64,000 bases of DNA from Arthrobacter sp. Leaf234. GTDB taxonomy: Bacteria; Actinomycetota; Actinomycetes; Actinomycetales; Micrococcaceae. The DNA is taken from contig NZ_LMLU01000005.1 in assembly GCF_001422665.1 (NCBI RefSeq), positions 124,001 to 188,000 of the forward strand. Reading direction: 5' to 3'. Numbering within the stretch: the first letter of the stretch is position 1; the number at the start of each line of letters is the position of its first letter. The notes beneath the pieces were generated by a model. The model was not told the origin of the DNA. It did no database searches and was given only the letters and a program-made list of their open reading frames with translations. Of this stretch, positions 31,549 to 40,055 are shown in pieces. The translations under genes were made by a program, and so were the position numbers.

Positions 31549-33039
31549 TTACGCCGTGGCCGGCACAACGGACGCGCGGCGCCGCGCCGCGACGATCGCG
31601 GTTCCCAGGGCGAGCGTGAGCAGGCCGGTCCCACCGACCGTGAACCAGAGGGCACCGTCACCACCCGTGAGGGGCAGTGCGAAGGCCGGAACCTGGTCGT
31701 GCTCGAATTCGACGTAGTTCTGGACAGGGGCGGTGGTCGAACTCGGGCCGGCGACGACCTGCGTCTGGACCTGGTTCGGAGCGGGGATCTGGAACCCGCC
31801 CGGCGGCGTGATCTCACGGACGTAGTAGTTGCCCGGCGTGATGATCGGGATCGCGACGAATCCGTTCGCGCCGGTCGTCCAGTTCTGGATGCCGTCGATG
31901 AACACGGCATTCTGGCCCAGGTTGGCGTCGTTCTGGTTGAGGAACACCTGGTACACGGCACCTGCGAGGGGTGTCCGCACCCCGTTCTCGCTCTGGAACG
32001 AGAACACGGTGAGCTGGCCGATCGGGGTGCTTCCGGTGACCGTCTCGGTGCTCCCGTTCACGACGCTCGTGGCCGTGTTGGTGATGATGCCGCGGGCGGG
32101 GATCGTCACTGCGCGGCTCAGCACGGTGAGCGTCACGTCACCGTTCGGCAGCGACCTGAGTCGGGTGAGGCCGGCGGGGGTGAACGAGGCGGTGAGATTG
32201 CGCGTGGCCTGGTCGTAGGCGAGCGTGTACTCGGTTCCGGCGGCGAAGTTCTGGACCACGCCGGCTGCGTTGGTCACCTGCACGCTGGTCGGGGCGATAC
32301 CTGTCGGACCTGACTCCAGGTATTCGAGTTCCACCGGGAGGCTGTCGGTGAGCGTGAAGACGTCCAGGGTGTCACCTGCGGCCAGGGTCGGGATGCCCGA
32401 GTTGATCGCCCAGCGGATGAGGTCAGGGTTCCTCGCCTCCACCGAGTTGGCAGGTGCCGGGACGCGGGTCTTCGTCAGATCGGTCACGGAGTTCTTGGGA
32501 TAGGCGTGCACGTCGTAGATCCACTGGTTCGACGGCGCGCCACCCGGCCCCGTCGGGAACGGCAGCGTGACGAGGAACGGTGCAGCCGGGTTGGTGGCGC
32601 CTGTCGGCAGCACGGTCTCGGTCACGAGGTAGAGCCCGACGGGCAGGGTGTTGAAGACCGCCACACCGTTGGTGCCGGTGGTCGCGGTGAAGGTGTCGGG
32701 GAGGGTCACACGCGAGGCTGCCGTTGCCGGGGTGAGCGAGGAGACCTGCGTCCAGCCCTCCGGTGTCGTGAGATCGACACCCTGGACCAGCGCAGCGGTG
32801 AAGGTGGCGCCGGCAAGCGGCGTGCCCGGGACGGAGACCTCCTGGCCGGTACCGATGTTCTGGCCGTTGTCCGCGCCGAGCGCGAACTTGTGGATGGTCA
32901 GGGTTCGGGGCGTATCGGGATTGATGTTGCCCGCCTGGGTGACGGCGGTCGCCGGGGAGACGGCGACGAACGCTGCCGCCGTGCTCAGCGCCAGCACGCC
33001 GAGCGCGGCCGAGAGCCGCCGGAGGATGGGAATGGACAC
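31549..33039 (-). CDS. SpaA-type backbone pilin with YPKN, E-box and LPLTG
   Basis: A 496-aa precursor, GTG start behind TAGGAG. Signal peptide (MSIPILRRLSAALGVLALSTAAAFVAVSPATA), N-terminal domain, E-box (YLVTETVLPTG, Glu141), pilin motif DVHAYPKNSVTDLTKT with linking Lys182, a central Ig-like domain, a C-terminal SpaA/Cna-B domain with a second Glu (YYVREITPPGG), then LPLTGG (455-460), hydrophobic helix and RRR tail. This is the full set of features of a polymerised major pilin. Intramolecular isopeptide bonds are expected from the E-box domains. Located between adhesin and sortase genes. Confidence 0.93.
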   Translation of the reverse strand: MSIPILRRLSAALGVLALSTAAAFVAVSPATAVTQAGNINPDTPRTLTIHKFALGADNGQNIGTGQEVSVPGTPLAGATFTAALVQGVDLTTPEGWTQVSSLTPATAASRVTLPDTFTATTGTNGVAVFNTLPVGLYLVTETVLPTGATNPAAPFLVTLPFPTGPGGAPSNQWIYDVHAYPKNSVTDLTKTRVPAPANSVEARNPDLIRWAINSGIPTLAAGDTLDVFTLTDSLPVELEYLESGPTGIAPTSVQVTNAAGVVQNFAAGTEYTLAYDQATRNLTASFTPAGLTRLRSLPNGDVTLTVLSRAVTIPARGIITNTATSVVNGSTETVTGSTPIGQLTVFSFQSENGVRTPLAGAVYQVFLNQNDANLGQNAVFIDGIQNWTTGANGFVAIPIITPGNYYVREITPPGGFQIPAPNQVQTQVVAGPSSTTAPVQNYVEFEHDQVPAFALPLTGGDGALWFTVGGTGLLTLALGTAIVAARRRASVVPATA

Positions 33040-33137
33040 GAGATATCTCCTATGAGTGAGGTGATGCGAGGGTGAGACCAGGAACTGAAGGTCAGGATCA
33101 AGAGCAGGAACAGCGGACAGGAAAGTGAGTGTGCGCA

Positions 33138-36100
33138 TCAGCGGAAGGCGCCCCGCATCCGTCGACGGCTGTTCCACGCCATGAGGGCGAGGGCCGCGAC
33201 GAGCAGCGCTCCTCCTCCGATGTAGAACGCGTCGGCGCTGGTACCGCCCGTGAGCGGCAGCGTGGTCGGCGCCACCGGGGCGTTGACGAAGCGGTAGACC
33301 GCCGTCTGGCCCGCTGGTGGAGCGGAAATGGTTCGTGCGGCCACCGGGACCCAGGTCGAGCCGGACAGGCGCTCGAGACGAAGTTCCTGGTAGGCGAGCT
33401 TGCGGGTGGGGTCGGTGGCGGCTTCCGACAGCGTGTAGCCGTGGCCCGGCCGCACGTCGAAGGTGCTCGCGGGGTTCCCGGATGCGACGTACTCGGCGCC
33501 GGGCCGGGTCTCCGTCGTGAGGGTGGCACCCGGCAGGGCGGCTGGGGTCGCCGTGACCTTCCAGTCCGCGGCCTGGAACCCCGGCCGCGGGTCGATCACC
33601 TGTTTGAGGATCGTGAGGGCCGCCGTCGCGTTCGTGACGGTGCAGGTGATCGCGGCACCGGCTGCCGGGGTGACGTCTCCCGACGCCGTGACGGTGACGT
33701 TGGCACCCGCTGGGGTGCGGCACCGCCAGGTGCCGGTCTGCACGTAGGTGGGCGGACCACCTGCTTCGGCCAGTCGGTAGGCCGTGCCCGGGGTCACCGG
33801 GACATTCGACGCCGCACCCGATCCGGAGCGCCCGGAAGGGCCGGGCAGGGCGCCGGCGGGGCCCGTGGCGCTGAGGGTCCAGTCGGTCGGCAGCGCGGAG
33901 CCGAACGTCACCTCCTTCACGAGCGTCAGGAACGCCGTGGGCCGGTTCACCAGGGCGCAGTCGATCGCCGCACCGGGAGCTATGCCCGTGAGGCTGGCGC
34001 TGACGGTCTGCCCCGCGGCAGCGTCGGCCGGCGCGAACGTGGTCGGGACGGCGCTACCGTTCACCGTGCAGGAGCCGCTGACGAAGGCGAAGCCCTCCTG
34101 CTGGACCTCCGACACCACGACGGTTGCCCGTGACGCCGTCGACGCGTACAGCACCTGCCAGGTGGCCTGCCCTGCGGCGTCGGTCTGCTGTCTGGGGACC
34201 TCGCTCGGCAGGGCCGTCGCGCTACCCGTGGTCGCCGTCGCGGTCGTCCCCACGGTCCAGTCGACCCCGGGGCGGGTGAGGCCCGAGGCCTCCCGGATGG
34301 TCTTCGTGATTCGTACACTCGTCTCGGCGACGGGGCCGGGAGAGTTGACGAAGGTGCAGACCACGTTGACGCCCAGACCGTTCGGCATCGTGACGGTACC
34401 CGTGGTGGCGTTGCCGGCAGTCAGCCGCACCCCGCCCGCGAAGCAGTCGTAGGAGGCCCTGTAGCCGGAGAGCGCCGAGCCGGAGCCGGCGGCCATGGTC
34501 TCGGAGATGGTGATCGTGCTGCCCCCAGCCGCAGGGAAGGGACCGAGCTGCTCGGCCTGGCGCCCGGTCGCGGCTCCGGACGTCGTCGCCGACGCGATGG
34601 TCGACAGCGGCGACCCGGTGGCCGCGGTCAGTGTGAACTGATCGCTCGAGGCCTGACGTGCCACCACGTTCTTCTGGACCGTGAGGGTCGAGGGCGTCGT
34701 GCAGCCGGCGAGGTCGGTGGAGTTGACCAGGACGCGCGGTGTACCCGGGACACGCTCACCCGTGGTGGCGTCGAACTCGTAGGCACTCCCCGCGTTGCCG
34801 ATGTAGAGGGTACCGCGCGGCGAGAATGCGACGCCATTGGCGGCGGCGAAGGTCGCGTCCGTGCCGGTCAGCGGTTTCGGCGTCGATTGGCTGACCGCCA
34901 GCGCGCCGCCGTTCGCCGCGGTGAGCGTCGCCCTGGAGATCGTGTAGACCGTCGCAGACGTCGTGGTGGTGCTCGCAGGCGCTCCAACCACGTAGAGGTT
35001 GCCGACGGCATCGAAAGCCATGTCGCCGTTCGCCGATGCACTGGCAGCAGCGAAGGAGCCGACGTACGCGAATCGGGTGGCGGTCGGGTTGCTCTCGGTG
35101 AAGCTCCAGATGTGGAACCGGCTGTTGTTGAACTTCCCGAAGAGATAGCGGCCACTCGAGAGGTCGACGGCACCGGCGACGATCGCGCCGTCAACCACTG
35201 TGCCGCCCGTGGCCACGGTGGTGTACGACGTGGTGGGGAGCTTCACGAATCCGCCGCCCGGGGTCCATTTGAGGACCGAGAGGACGTCGGTGGAGTCTGC
35301 CGACCTGTCGAGCGCGTACGCAAGAGAGCCGCCCGCGCCGACACCGAGTGCGTTCGCCGATGTGACGCTCGCCCAGGTTCCGATGGACGCGGGAGCACCT
35401 CCTGCGGCGATGTCCGCCTGCTCCAGCGTGCCGGTGGCCGTGATCGAGTAGAAACGGTTGGTGTCGCAGAAGAGGCGCTGGGTCTGCACCGTGTTCGTGA
35501 AGGTGCAGGTGACCTCCGCCCCGGCCTCGGCAGGGATGGTGATCGTGCCCGCGGCTCCTGCCCCGGAGGCGATCACGGTGCCGGCGCGGGTGCACTCGTA
35601 GGCGTTGGAATAGCCGAGACCCGCGTTGTTCGCCGAAGCCTCGGAGATCGTATAGGTGGCGCCCGGGCGCACGGTGGCGCGCGTGATCTGCGCCGACTGC
35701 ACCCCGGTGGCCGTTCCGGTGGTGGTGGCCGATGCCAGGGTGTTCGTCCCCTCCCGGAGTGACAGGACGAACTGATCGGCCGGCGTCGTCCGCGTCGGGA
35801 GGTTCTTGCGGACCGTGATGGTCGTCAGGGGATCGACCACGAGGTCGATGGGCGCCGAGGGGACGAGTCCACTGGCGCTCACTGTCCCGCTGGAGAACGT
35901 CCCCGGCTGCGCTGCGACGACGGCGACCTGGATCGTGCACGAGCTGCTGCCGGCGGCGAGGTCCCCGCCGACGGACGTGATGCTTCCCGACCCTGCCGCG
36001 GCGGTGACCGCAAATGCCGTTCCCCCGATGTCCCTGCACGTGCCTCCGATGGCCGGGGCCGTTGCCACCCTGAGCCCTGCCGGGAGTGTGGCGGCGAAAC

Positions 36101-37511
36101 CCCAGTCGGTCTTCGCGTAGAGATCGGCGGTGTTGGTGATCGTGTAGGTCAGGATGGTCGGCGTCGTCGCCGTTGCCGGCGTTGGGTCGTAGGCGACATC
36201 CAGCGCAGGCGTGACATCGAGCACCCTGACGTCGTCGACACCGAAACCGCCGCCCGTACCAGCCTGGGAGTTGACGAGCTGCACCCTCGCGGAGGAGATC
36301 TGCGCAGGCGTCAGGAGCGCGGTGTTCGTGCCGGTGAAGGTCGCCGCTCGAACGGAACCGGTCAGCACGGGATCGGTGGCGCCGGCAACCGGGGCGAGAG
36401 CCGGTGATGTGTAGAAGACATTGCCTGTGCCGGCGCAGGGGACGACCGGGGCAGCGAACCCGGTCAGGAGAGTGACAGGTGTCGCGGCTCCGGTGACCAG
36501 GTTCAAGGCGAGCGAGGCATTGCTCGTGCCGCACCGCGTGCCCGCAGCATCCATCGCGAGTGAGTAGTAGCGGGCGTTCGGAGCGCCGAGACCGATCCCT
36601 GCAGTCGACTGGAGGACCGTTGTGCCGCCCGCGACCGTGGTGTACGGCAGCGACACGAGCGCGTGGTTGCTCCGTGTGGTGGCGGTGGAACCGTTCGCCG
36701 CCGCGGTGGCGGAGCCGCCGGGTACGCCGGCCTGGACCTGTCCGAGGACGTCCGCGATGCGTCTGGCTTCCCGGGCTGCTGACGACCCTCCGGTGGTCTG
36801 GGACGGGCAGAACGCGGTGTTCGGGTAGGGCGCTACGTAGTTGAGGAGGATCCCCGTGCAGTTCGTCCCGGTCGCCCACCCGCTCGAGATCGTGTACCGA
36901 TTCGCGGCATAAGCGGTGATCCCGCTGGGAGCGTTCGTCAGTCCCTGCTCGAAGGTGTCGATCCACGCCGGGCGGGGGGACTCGGGTACTCCGGCGGCCA
37001 GGAGTCCGACGTCGGCGGACCTCCCGAAGGACTCCATGCGGGCCACGCCCGACGGCGCCTTGCTGTCCCCCGGCGCAGGCTCGTCGATTTCGGCGCTGTC
37101 GTCCGGAGCCATGCCGGGGTCGGCGCCAGGTGCGGGTTCCGGCACAGGTTCCGGTGAGGGGGCGGGCGCTGGAGCGACGGACTCGTCCGGCTCCGGCTCC
37201 GGCTCTGCGGACGGTGGTCCGGACGTCGGCCCGGACGTCGGCGTGGCCGCCGGGCTCTCGACACCGGAGGAGCCCTCGGGAATCGGCGGGGCGGGCGCCA
37301 TCACGCCCGCCTCCTCGACGGGTTCGGGTGGCGACGTGGCTTCCCCGGACAGGTGGGCGGACACCGCGTCTGCCGGGCCGGGTGGCTGGGCTGCAGCGGG
37401 TCCCCAGCCGCCCGAGACGATGACGAGTGCGACCACGGCTGCGACGATGCCGAGGGGACGACGGGATCCCGAGCGGGCAGCGTCGGGCTTCGGTCGCTTC
37501 GGCTTGTCCAC
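33138..37511 (-). CDS. Giant LPLTG pilus-tip/adhesin protein with prealbumin-like repeats and a propeller-like middle
   Basis: About 1457 aa. The signal helix is LGIVAAVVALVIVSGGWGPAAAQ. A Pro/Glu/Ala-rich stalk (about 75-150) follows, then a large beta-rich domain (WIDTFEQGLTNAPSGITAYAANRYTIS), several repeats of the form TV-KNL/V...SISE...Y-C...G...VTCTFTN (about residues 535-1350), and between them a region of GNLYVV, GTLYIGNAGSAYEFDATTGER blades, propeller-like. It ends LPLTGG-helix-RRRMRGAFR (1418 onward). Paired cysteines occur in each repeat. It is first in the pilus operon, so it is probably the tip adhesin. GTG at 37511 is chosen because it directly precedes the signal region; frame is open to 37694, so the start is uncertain. 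Confidence 0.85.
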   Translation of the reverse strand: MDKPKRPKPDAARSGSRRPLGIVAAVVALVIVSGGWGPAAAQPPGPADAVSAHLSGEATSPPEPVEEAGVMAPAPPIPEGSSGVESPAATPTSGPTSGPPSAEPEPEPDESVAPAPAPSPEPVPEPAPGADPGMAPDDSAEIDEPAPGDSKAPSGVARMESFGRSADVGLLAAGVPESPRPAWIDTFEQGLTNAPSGITAYAANRYTISSGWATGTNCTGILLNYVAPYPNTAFCPSQTTGGSSAAREARRIADVLGQVQAGVPGGSATAAANGSTATTRSNHALVSLPYTTVAGGTTVLQSTAGIGLGAPNARYYSLAMDAAGTRCGTSNASLALNLVTGAATPVTLLTGFAAPVVPCAGTGNVFYTSPALAPVAGATDPVLTGSVRAATFTGTNTALLTPAQISSARVQLVNSQAGTGGGFGVDDVRVLDVTPALDVAYDPTPATATTPTILTYTITNTADLYAKTDWGFAATLPAGLRVATAPAIGGTCRDIGGTAFAVTAAAGSGSITSVGGDLAAGSSSCTIQVAVVAAQPGTFSSGTVSASGLVPSAPIDLVVDPLTTITVRKNLPTRTTPADQFVLSLREGTNTLASATTTGTATGVQSAQITRATVRPGATYTISEASANNAGLGYSNAYECTRAGTVIASGAGAAGTITIPAEAGAEVTCTFTNTVQTQRLFCDTNRFYSITATGTLEQADIAAGGAPASIGTWASVTSANALGVGAGGSLAYALDRSADSTDVLSVLKWTPGGGFVKLPTTSYTTVATGGTVVDGAIVAGAVDLSSGRYLFGKFNNSRFHIWSFTESNPTATRFAYVGSFAAASASANGDMAFDAVGNLYVVGAPASTTTTSATVYTISRATLTAANGGALAVSQSTPKPLTGTDATFAAANGVAFSPRGTLYIGNAGSAYEFDATTGERVPGTPRVLVNSTDLAGCTTPSTLTVQKNVVARQASSDQFTLTAATGSPLSTIASATTSGAATGRQAEQLGPFPAAGGSTITISETMAAGSGSALSGYRASYDCFAGGVRLTAGNATTGTVTMPNGLGVNVVCTFVNSPGPVAETSVRITKTIREASGLTRPGVDWTVGTTATATTGSATALPSEVPRQQTDAAGQATWQVLYASTASRATVVVSEVQQEGFAFVSGSCTVNGSAVPTTFAPADAAAGQTVSASLTGIAPGAAIDCALVNRPTAFLTLVKEVTFGSALPTDWTLSATGPAGALPGPSGRSGSGAASNVPVTPGTAYRLAEAGGPPTYVQTGTWRCRTPAGANVTVTASGDVTPAAGAAITCTVTNATAALTILKQVIDPRPGFQAADWKVTATPAALPGATLTTETRPGAEYVASGNPASTFDVRPGHGYTLSEAATDPTRKLAYQELRLERLSGSTWVPVAARTISAPPAGQTAVYRFVNAPVAPTTLPLTGGTSADAFYIGGGALLVAALALMAWNSRRRMRGAFR

Positions 37512-37736
37512 GGGGACAGTGCGCCTTCCGGTGACGGGGTCGGGGGTCGGTGACAGGGGCCGGCGCGAGAACCATCGGGGGCGCGCTGGAAGGACAGGCG
37601 AGACCGAAGGACGCCGAGACCGGGACCGAGAATGAGACACAGATGAAACCCCCACGCGCACGCTAGGGGTCATCCGACAGCCCGGGCAAGGCATCGACTC
37701 CGTCTTTCCGGCATCCTGCGGATCTCCTGAGCATCG

Positions 37737-37786
37737 GGAGCCGGAGAGCCGGGGAGCCGGGGAGCCGGGGACGGGAGCCGGAGCCG
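37737..37786. repeat. Short GGAGCCGG tandem-like repeat upstream of the pilus operon
   Basis: Five to six copies of GGAGCCGG/GGAGCCGGGG occur in about 50 bp in the divergent region between the adhesin and the CapA-like gene. No recognisable promoter could be assigned for the pilus operon in this 440-bp interval. Confidence 0.6.
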
Positions 37787-37954
37787 GTCAGATGCCGCTG
37801 GTCGGCCGGAGGCCGTCCGATGCGAAGTGACGGCGCCATGGTGTTCAATGGCGGCTACGGAAACAGACCGGCTGGCTCCGCCGTTCATCCCCGGAGCATC
37901 GAGGCCGGTCCGGCCCGGCGTCGACGCCGGGCCCGCACCCTGGAAGGTGGTGGC

Positions 37955-39256
37955 GTGACATACGGACCGATGACAGGAGAGCGCCGGCCGTCGCGGGTGG
38001 GCCCTACGGCCCCGGCCTCGGCGCTCCTGGTGGCGGCGCTGGTGCTCGCCGGCTGCTCGTCCCCGCCGAGCGGCACCGATGAACCGACATCGGGCGCCAC
38101 GACCGCCACGCCATCGTCCTCCGGGTCCGCCCGTGCCTCGGCCGGTCCGGCGCCGAGCCCGTCGGCGACAGTGTCCGCCGGACCAACCGCTGATGCACCG
38201 GCGACGATCGCCTGCGACGGCTGCCTCGACGTCGTCGTCAGCGGTGATCTCCTGGTGCACCCGCAGCTGTGGGACCAGGCGGCCGTCGATGCGGCCGTCA
38301 CGGGGAAGGGCGCGCTGGACTTCGAGCCACTCCTCGCCGGCCAACGGCCCTACCTGGCGACGGCGGACCTCGCCATCTGCCATCTCGAGACGCCGGTCGC
38401 CGGTCCCGACGGCCCCTTCAGCGGCTATCCGCAGTTCAACGTCCCGCCCCAGATCCTGACGGCAGCGGCCGACGTCGGCTACGACGCCTGCACCTCCGCG
38501 AGCAACCACTCGATCGACGCGGGAACCGAGGGGCTGCTGCGGACCCTGGCGGCGCTCGACGCTGCCGGGCTCGAGCACACCGGGTCCTATGCCACGGAGG
38601 AGGACGCGGCGAAGGTGCTCATCCTCGACCAGCCCGAGGCGCGTGTCGCCGTCATCGAGGCGACCTACGGCCTCAACGGGCTCGTGCCGGACCAGCCATG
38701 GCGCGTCGACATGCTCGACGCCGACGTCATGATCGCCAAGGCCCGAGCAGCCCGAGCAGCCGGGGCAGACGTCGTGCTCGGCGCCGTCCACGCGGGCGAC
38801 GAGTACGTGCCGACGCCGAACGCGCAGCAGGTGGAGATCGCCCATGCACTGGCCGACAGTGGAGAGTTCGATCTCCTCTACGGACACCATGCACACACTG
38901 TCCAGCCGATCGAGAAGTACAACGGCACGTGGATCGTGTACGGCCTGGGCAACGGCGTCACCGAACTCTCACCCGTGTACGACGTCAACAACGAGGGGAT
39001 CACCGTCCGGGCGAGTTTCAGCAGGGACGACGCCGGCGCCTGGTCCGTCTCGGACCTCGTCTGGCTACCGTCACTGATCGAGCGTGACCCCTACCGGTGG
39101 TGTGCGCTGGCGCCGGACCGTCCGCCGGGGGAATGCTCGTCGCCCGAGCGGGAGGCTGCCTCACGGGAACGGACGCGATCGGTCGTCGAGTCGCTCGGCG
39201 CCCGGGAGGACGGAGCGCGGCCATGGGACCTGTCCGAGGAAGCGGGCTCCCGATAG
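37955..39256 (+). CDS. CapA-family lipoprotein (poly-gamma-glutamate synthesis CapA/metallophosphatase-like)
   Basis: A 433-aa lipoprotein: ASALLVAALVLAGCSSPP is a lipobox, followed by a 60-residue Ser/Thr/Ala linker. The CapA/PGA_cap domain shows SGDLLVHPQLWDQA, LETPVAG, CTSASNHSIDAG, DVVLGAVHAGDEY, and YGHHAHTVQPIEKYNGTWIVYGLGNG: the usual metal-ligand pattern. GTG at 37955 follows GGAAGG; ATG at 37970 is an alternative. No capB/capC genes are near, so it is a stand-alone surface metallophosphoesterase-like protein rather than part of a poly-glutamate capsule operon (inference). A hairpin follows. Confidence 0.85.
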   Translation: MTYGPMTGERRPSRVGPTAPASALLVAALVLAGCSSPPSGTDEPTSGATTATPSSSGSARASAGPAPSPSATVSAGPTADAPATIACDGCLDVVVSGDLLVHPQLWDQAAVDAAVTGKGALDFEPLLAGQRPYLATADLAICHLETPVAGPDGPFSGYPQFNVPPQILTAAADVGYDACTSASNHSIDAGTEGLLRTLAALDAAGLEHTGSYATEEDAAKVLILDQPEARVAVIEATYGLNGLVPDQPWRVDMLDADVMIAKARAARAAGADVVLGAVHAGDEYVPTPNAQQVEIAHALADSGEFDLLYGHHAHTVQPIEKYNGTWIVYGLGNGVTELSPVYDVNNEGITVRASFSRDDAGAWSVSDLVWLPSLIERDPYRWCALAPDRPPGECSSPEREAASRERTRSVVESLGAREDGARPWDLSEEAGSR

Positions 39257-39264
39257 GCGTCACG

Positions 39265-39285
39265 ACGGGCGGTGCCACCGCCCGT
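39265..39285 (+). terminator. Short hairpin after the CapA-like gene
   Basis: ACGGGCGG/CCGCCCGT, 8-bp perfect stem with a 5-nt loop, 9 bp after the stop. Confidence 0.55.
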
Positions 39286-39345
39286 TGCGGTGATCCTGAG
39301 CGAACACTGCGGGTCACGGGGGCTGGCCCTTCCTAGACTGATGCC

Positions 39346-39366
39346 ATGGGGACAGGGACACGGTGA
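39346..39366 (+). CDS. 6-codon leaderless mini-ORF overlapping the next start
   Basis: TAGACT (39334-39339) lies six bases before ATG 39346, the leaderless spacing. The ORF reads MGTGTR-stop, and its TGA overlaps GTG 39363 and ATG 39366 of the following gene. The peptide is probably unimportant; it may deliver ribosomes to the next start. Confidence 0.4.
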   Translation: MGTGTR

Positions 39367-39926
39367 TGCCGGGCGATGACGACCGCCCTCGTTCTTCCAT
39401 GGACGAACCAGGCGCCCGGCGCGCGGCCGAGACCGCGGAGTTCCTCCGCCGGGAACTGACCCACGCCCAGGTCGAGCTGTATCGGTTCGAGCGGTCACGG
39501 TTGCAGCCCGTCGGAGGAGCTCACCTGGCCTGGCCCGGAGCAACCGGTCGGGCCACACCGTCCGGTAGCGCCAAATCCTCCGGGCGCACCCCATCGTTCG
39601 GGCGCACCCCATCGTCCGGTAGCACCCCATCGTCCGGTTCGCATCCTGACGGCACCGGCACCGGCACCGGCACCGGCACCGGCTCTTCCGTCGCGGCTGC
39701 GGCCCCCGTCGTCGTTCCCGCCGCGCCCCGACGTCGGAGCGTGCGCACCCTCCATGTCGTCGGACGTCGGCGCGGCACCGGGCTCGCTGTATGGCTGATG
39801 ATCCTCTACCTCCTGCTGACCGTGCTGTCCCTCGCACCGGCGGACGAGAACGGCGCCCGGCCCGCCCACGGGCCGAGCGTCGTCGGACACGCAGAAGGTC
39901 CGTCCGGGGACCTTCCTGCGCACTGA
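39363..39926 (+). CDS. Single-pass membrane protein with repeat-rich linker, unknown function
   Basis: A 187-aa protein I do not recognise. An N-terminal helical, charged segment (ARRAAETAEFLRRELTHAQVELYRFERSRLQP) is followed by a Ser/Thr/Pro/Gly linker made from DNA repeats (18-bp and 6-bp units, giving RTPSFG/RTPSSG and GTGTGTGTG), a basic patch RRRSVRTLHVVGRRRG, one membrane helix (LAVWLMILYLLLTVLSLA) and a short outer tail. GTG 39363 or ATG 39366 could start it; both overlap the mini-ORF stop. Confidence 0.5.
   Translation: MMPGDDDRPRSSMDEPGARRAAETAEFLRRELTHAQVELYRFERSRLQPVGGAHLAWPGATGRATPSGSAKSSGRTPSFGRTPSSGSTPSSGSHPDGTGTGTGTGTGSSVAAAAPVVVPAAPRRRSVRTLHVVGRRRGTGLAVWLMILYLLLTVLSLAPADENGARPAHGPSVVGHAEGPSGDLPAH
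39563..39634. repeat. 18-bp tandem repeat inside a coding region, four units
   Basis: Units of consensus CGGGCGCACCCCATCGTC; the first unit is degenerate, the last three are 1-3 bases apart. The unit is a multiple of three and keeps the frame, encoding SGRTPS-like hexapeptides. Confidence 0.75.
39651..39680. repeat. GGCACC hexanucleotide repeat, five units
   Basis: Five perfect GGCACC units encode an alternating Gly-Thr stretch in the same membrane protein. Hexamer gain or loss would not change the frame. Confidence 0.85.
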
Positions 39927-40055
39927 CGGATCTTCCCTGCCCGGTGTCGGTGACGGGCGGTACTGTCGGGAGGACAGGCCGCGCAGGGTGAAACGGAAGA
40001 GGTAGCTGTCATCGGTTCCAGGACGAACGCCGCGCCCGCGGGCCGCACGGTCCCC

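Noticed and set aside
30736..32313. A 525-codon plus-strand frame under sortase and pilin
   Set aside because: Shadow; both opposite genes have complete functional motifs.
35191..37575. A 794-codon minus-strand frame overlapping the adhesin in another frame
   Set aside because: Arg/His-rich text without membrane or domain pattern; the adhesin frame has signal, repeats and LPLTG.
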